From Spirochaetota bacterium (lineage in GTDB: Bacteria; Spirochaetota; GWE2-31-10; JAFGQB01): a DNA stretch of 46,823 nucleotides. Positions 43,553 through 46,823 of this stretch are shown piece by piece. Location: positions 1 to 46,823 of the forward strand of contig JAFGQB010000077.1 of NCBI GenBank assembly GCA_016935915.1, in the 5' to 3' direction. The number at the start of each line of letters is the position of its first letter. The stretch's first letter is position 1. Under the pieces are notes generated by a model, which had not been told where the DNA came from, searched no databases, and saw only the letters and a list, made by a program, of their open reading frames with translations. Position numbers and translations under genes: made by a program.

Positions 43553-44839
43553 ATGAATAAAACAAAATATATAATAGGAACAAAAAAGAAAATAATAATA
43601 TTAAGAATAAAGCTTGGCGTTTTTATTCATTTTTTACCCATAATATTTAAAATAGGTTTAAAAAATTTCATATTATTTTTAAAAAGGCTTTTGATTTTTA
43701 TAAAGTTAATAAGTGAAAATAAATTTTTTAAAATCAACAATAAAATTAAAATTCATTTGTATATTCCTTTATATCCATCAAAAGCTTTTTTTTATGCAAG
43801 TAATAAATTTTTAACATTTAATGAAAAACCTCCATGTACTACAGTTTTAATATCTGTTACATCTGCATGCAGATTTAACTGCAAACATTGTTATCAAAGA
43901 AATGACAAAGGCAAAGATATTGATATAAAAAAATTAATTGAAACTGTAAAAAAAATACAGGATATGGGTGTGGCTTTTTTTAATATTGAAGGAGGAGATC
44001 CTTTTTTGGTTTATGAGAGATTAAAAAATGTATGTAAGAGTATAGATGACATATCTGAAATATGGATTAATTCAACAGGAGATGGTATAACATATGACAG
44101 GTTAAAAGAATTAATGGAATACAATGTTAAAGCAATTATGTTTTCACTTCATTATACTACACAAGCGGAAATTAATAATTTTATGGGCAGATCTGATGCA
44201 TGGGATATTTTAAATAAGGGTATTGAAATCTGTCACAAAGTAGGCATGACAGTTACTATTAATTCATGTCTTTTAAAAGAGGATTTTAAGAATAATAAAT
44301 TTGAGAAAATAATGGATTTATCTAAAGATTTGGGTGCATCTTTAATTCAATTGATTGTGCCGAAGAGAGCAGGCGCATGGCTTGAAAGTAAAATTGAGCA
44401 TTTTAGTGAAGATGATTATAAAATTATTAAATCAAAAATATCCATTTATAATTTAAAAACAAAATTTCAGAATTATCCTGTTATTTCCTCTCAGGCAATT
44501 GAAGAAGATAAGGATCATTTCGGATGCACTGCTGGTGGAACCGACAGGTTTTATATAAATGCAAAGGGTGATGTTCAACCATGTGAATTTTTAAATATCT
44601 CCTTTGGAAATATAGCTAAAGAAGATTTTAACATGATTTATAAAAGAATGAGAACTGTTTTCAATACACCATGCTGCGGACTGATGTGCGAAAAGTTGGG
44701 TAAAAAGATTTTTGATGCTTATAAGAATAATAAGCTAAAAACATTACCCCTTGATGAAAATTTATCAAAAGTAATATACAAGGGATGGGATAGGGGAGAA
44801 GAAACGGAATTTTATAAAAGAATAGAGTTGCTAAAATAG
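43553..44839 (+). CDS. radical SAM protein with SPASM-like C terminus
   Basis: 428 residues. Residues 1-55 are a basic and hydrophobic stretch likely to lie on the membrane. The radical SAM core has C106-x3-C110-x2-C113 (CRFNCKHC) and the GGDP motif (NIEGGDP, about 145-150). The C terminus has further cysteines (C325, C344, C374, C375, C379) around DRFYINAKGDVQPCEF, the pattern of a SPASM/twitch domain with auxiliary Fe-S clusters. No precursor-peptide gene is visible, and the membrane-like N terminus suits a lipid substrate better. AAAGGAG precedes the ATG. Last cluster gene, ending 11 bases before mnmA (convergent). Confidence 0.85.
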   Translation: MNKTKYIIGTKKKIIILRIKLGVFIHFLPIIFKIGLKNFILFLKRLLIFIKLISENKFFKINNKIKIHLYIPLYPSKAFFYASNKFLTFNEKPPCTTVLISVTSACRFNCKHCYQRNDKGKDIDIKKLIETVKKIQDMGVAFFNIEGGDPFLVYERLKNVCKSIDDISEIWINSTGDGITYDRLKELMEYNVKAIMFSLHYTTQAEINNFMGRSDAWDILNKGIEICHKVGMTVTINSCLLKEDFKNNKFEKIMDLSKDLGASLIQLIVPKRAGAWLESKIEHFSEDDYKIIKSKISIYNLKTKFQNYPVISSQAIEEDKDHFGCTAGGTDRFYINAKGDVQPCEFLNISFGNIAKEDFNMIYKRMRTVFNTPCCGLMCEKLGKKIFDAYKNNKLKTLPLDENLSKVIYKGWDRGEETEFYKRIELLK

Positions 44840-44850
44840 TTTAAGATCCC

Positions 44851-45924
44851 TCACTCAAGCACTTTCTCGATAGTCCCTGCGCCCAAAACAATATCGTTGT
44901 CGTAAAATACCGCTATCTGTCCCGGAGTTATCGCATATTGAGGCTCTTTAAATTTAACAAGAGCCATATTATTTTCTTCAGGGATTATCATTGCCTCTGC
45001 TTCTTTGTGCAGATACCTGATACGTGCTTTTACATTTATGGGATCATTAAATTTGTCAAAAAAAATCCAGTTCAAATCCTTGACATAAAAGATTTTTTTT
45101 AACAGATCGCTTTTTTCACCTGCAATGATCATGTTGTTCTCTTTGTCAATGCCTGTGACATACAGCGGATGTTTATATGCAATACCCAGCCCTTTTCTCT
45201 GTCCGATTGTATATGAATAAATTCCCTTGTGATAACCCAGGGTCCTGCCGTGCTTATCAACAATATTACCTTTAACAGCAATTTCATCGATCAAATCACT
45301 GTTAGTGCCCAAATAAAAGTCCTGGCTCTCTTTTTTTTCATGAACCGGCAGATTAGCCTCTTTTGCAATTAATCTTATATCCTTTTTAAAATAGCCTCCC
45401 AGAGGGAATAAAAGTTTTGACAATTGTTCCTGACTTAGCATTGAAAGGAAATATGACTGGTCTTTTTTTTCATCAATACCTTTTTTTAAAATGTATCTTT
45501 TTAATGATTGATCATATTCAACTTTAGCATAATGACCTGTTGCAAAACGGTCGAAATTTATTCCTGCTTCATAAGTTTTTTTCATCAGCAGGTCAAACTT
45601 AATTTTCTGATTACAAAAAACGCAGGGATTTGGAGTCCTGCCTGCAGTATATTCATTTTTATAATATTCAAGAATGCATTTTTTGAATTCCTTTGACAGA
45701 TCAATTGTATAATGGGGGATTTTAAGTTTTTCACAAACTTTTTTACTCTCAGCGATATTTGCAAGGCTATTGTAACCGAAACAACCGCTGCCTTTGATGT
45801 TATCGGCATAGCTGTCGTTCCAGGTTTTCATTGTTATTCCTGAAACTTCATTCCCCTGACTTTTTAATAAATAACAAACAGTTGAAGAATCAACTCCACC
45901 GCTTAAGCCGACAGCTATATGCAT
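44851..45924 (-). CDS. mnmA: tRNA 2-thiouridine(34) synthase
   Basis: Thiolates wobble uridine 34 of tRNA-Lys, -Glu and -Gln. 357 residues. PP-loop SGGVDSSTV, ATGHYAKVEY, KKDQSYFLSMLSQEQL and SYTIGQRKGLG are all present. The cysteine pattern is the non-classical one: NPCVFC carries a CxxC, GSGCFGYNS a further Cys, while the position of the second catalytic Cys in E. coli (ESxxICF) is ESQDFYLG here. This is consistent with an iron-sulfur-dependent type. It lies 14 bases after topA. Its last 52 bases are duplicated at 36868-36919. Confidence 0.95.
   Translation of the reverse strand: MHIAVGLSGGVDSSTVCYLLKSQGNEVSGITMKTWNDSYADNIKGSGCFGYNSLANIAESKKVCEKLKIPHYTIDLSKEFKKCILEYYKNEYTAGRTPNPCVFCNQKIKFDLLMKKTYEAGINFDRFATGHYAKVEYDQSLKRYILKKGIDEKKDQSYFLSMLSQEQLSKLLFPLGGYFKKDIRLIAKEANLPVHEKKESQDFYLGTNSDLIDEIAVKGNIVDKHGRTLGYHKGIYSYTIGQRKGLGIAYKHPLYVTGIDKENNMIIAGEKSDLLKKIFYVKDLNWIFFDKFNDPINVKARIRYLHKEAEAMIIPEENNMALVKFKEPQYAITPGQIAVFYDNDIVLGAGTIEKVLE
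44853..44904 (-). repeat. right copy of the 52-bp direct repeat
   Basis: Identical to 36868-36919. It forms the coding end of the functional mnmA, so together the two copies bracket about 7.9 kb holding exactly the seven-gene cluster. Confidence 0.92.
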
Positions 45925-45938
45925 TAATTATAATCCTT

Positions 45939-46823
45939 TCAATTTTCGATCAACTGTTTATAACCGCATTCCGGATCAATGCATAGTTTGTACTCGCCGT
46001 GAATTTTATCATTTTTTTCAATCAGGAATTTATTGCATTTAGGGCATTTATGTTCTGTTGGTTTAAACCATGTAACAAAGTTACATTCCGGGAAATTAGT
46101 ACATCCGTAAAATTCCTTGCTGCTTCTGCTTTTTCGTTTTGGTATAATTTTACCGTTACAGCCCGGATTGGGGCAATCGGCTAATGGTATTGCTTTTGAA
46201 TTTCTGCATTCAGGGAATCCTGAACAGGCAAGAAAAAACCCGAATCTGCCTAGTTTTTTAAGCATAGGCCTGCCGCATTTTTCACAAGTTTCACCTGTTT
46301 GCTCATCAAATATCTTTTTATGATCCTGAAGATTTGCATTGACGTGGTCAATTTTTTCTTTAAAAGGATTATAAAAATTGTTCAACAAATCCAGACCTTT
46401 TAATTTTCCATTCTCAATGTTGTCTAAGTCTTCTTCCATTTTAGCAGTAAAATCAATGTTTACAATTTCAGGAAAGTGTTCTGTCAAGATTTTATTTACA
46501 AGTTTGCCTAAAACTGTAGGTATAAACTGTCTTGATTTTCGTAATATATAATATCTGGATATCAAAGTTGTTATTGTCGGAGCATAAGTGGACGGTCTTC
46601 CAATACCATTTTCTTCAAGGAATTTTATAATTGTAGCGTCAGTGTATCTTGGAGGAGCTTGAGTAAAATGTTGTTCTTTTATATATTCGATTAGTTCGAT
46701 TTTGTCTTGTTTTTTTAGATCAGGCAGTTTTTTTGTAAGGTCTCTTTCTGATTGCTTAAGAATGTGCAGAACTTCATTGAATCCTGCTTTTATCAGGGTA
46801 GATTTGGATGTTTTAAAAATACA
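45939..46823 (-). CDS. topA: DNA topoisomerase I, C-terminal part (5' end outside window)
   Basis: Type IA topoisomerase that relaxes negative supercoils. The reading frame is open to the window edge and gives the last 294 residues. It begins in the catalytic core, with QHFTQAPPRYTDATIIKFLE and ENGIGRPSTYAPTI, then continues to three C-terminal four-cysteine zinc ribbons: CEKC...CSGFPEC, CPNPGC...CTNFPEC and CPKC...CIDPEC. The active-site tyrosine region lies upstream of the window. mnmA follows after 14 bases on the same strand, so the two are probably cotranscribed. Confidence 0.97.
   Translation of the reverse strand, partial: CIFKTSKSTLIKAGFNEVLHILKQSERDLTKKLPDLKKQDKIELIEYIKEQHFTQAPPRYTDATIIKFLEENGIGRPSTYAPTITTLISRYYILRKSRQFIPTVLGKLVNKILTEHFPEIVNIDFTAKMEEDLDNIENGKLKGLDLLNNFYNPFKEKIDHVNANLQDHKKIFDEQTGETCEKCGRPMLKKLGRFGFFLACSGFPECRNSKAIPLADCPNPGCNGKIIPKRKSRSSKEFYGCTNFPECNFVTWFKPTEHKCPKCNKFLIEKNDKIHGEYKLCIDPECGYKQLIEN

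Noticed and set aside
36920-44852. An integrase or transposase inside the mnmA-flanked cassette
   Set aside because: All seven reading frames are accounted for by enzymes; the remaining gaps are too small.

Overview
The window is strongly A+T-rich (by eye about 70% A+T) and gene-dense. TAA, TAG and TGA are all used as stops, and ATG, TTG and GTG as starts. The gene content is that of a diderm, probably anaerobic, bacterium: lipoproteins with loose lipoboxes, PstSCAB/PhoU, a FemAB-type peptidoglycan transferase, a divergent PAP2 protein, GpsA, an archaeal/eukaryal-looking UDPGP enzyme and a CxxC-type MnmA. A member of the Spirochaetota or a neighbouring lineage fits best, but no taxonomic marker here settles it.

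Layout. (1) 1-8.9 kb: half of a MITE-like repeat, gmd, a YhcH-type sugar protein, then a complete phosphate regulon (phoB-phoR-pstS-pstC-pstA-pstB-phoU) with two 11-bp-phased TTAACA Pho boxes. It ends in a full MITE inserted in the phoU stop codon. (2) 8.9-12.6 kb, minus strand: riboflavin operon ribD-ribE-ribBA-ribH under an FMN riboswitch. (3) 12.7-16.5 kb, minus: a cell-envelope modification operon, with a 40-residue DUF5989-like membrane peptide followed by two membrane-anchored SGNH hydrolases. (4) 16.5-20.5 kb, minus: gpsA, a MerR-DNA-binding/UDP-sugar pyrophosphorylase fusion and a secreted NlpC/P60-like protein, all overlapping. (5) 20.8-26.9 kb: envelope and central-metabolism genes (M15 peptidase, FemAB transferase, fructose-bisphosphate aldolase, divergent PAP2, GT4 glycosyltransferase, lytic transglycosylase). 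(6) 27.2-30 kb: small membrane proteins, tRNA-Thr and tRNA-Tyr, and a patatin-like lipase. (7) 30-36.5 kb: a repeat-rich spacer, a chemoreceptor with a C-terminal Cache-like domain, an orphan receiver, and two divergent lipoproteins that look carbohydrate-related. (8) 36.9-44.9 kb: a seven-gene co-directional cluster (UbiA prenyltransferase, old-yellow-enzyme reductase, alpha-oxoamine synthase, diacylglycerol-kinase-like lipid kinase, ThiL/PurM-like protein, extended SDR, radical SAM). It is bracketed by an exact 52-bp direct repeat made of the 3' end of mnmA. (9) 44.9-46.8 kb, minus: intact mnmA and the 3' part of topA.

The most interesting unit is region 8. The repeat shows that the cluster was inserted at the 3' end of mnmA as a cassette, leaving a 17-codon mnmA stub behind. 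The enzyme set suggests a lipid-like, possibly sphingoid- or amino-ketone-derived and prenylated product that I cannot match to a described pathway. Secondary points are the MerR-pyrophosphorylase fusion with its internal start, the chemoreceptor architecture, a 13-T tract in the spacer of a surface-lipoprotein promoter, and a TA-targeting MITE that changed the phoU stop from TAA to TAG without changing the protein.
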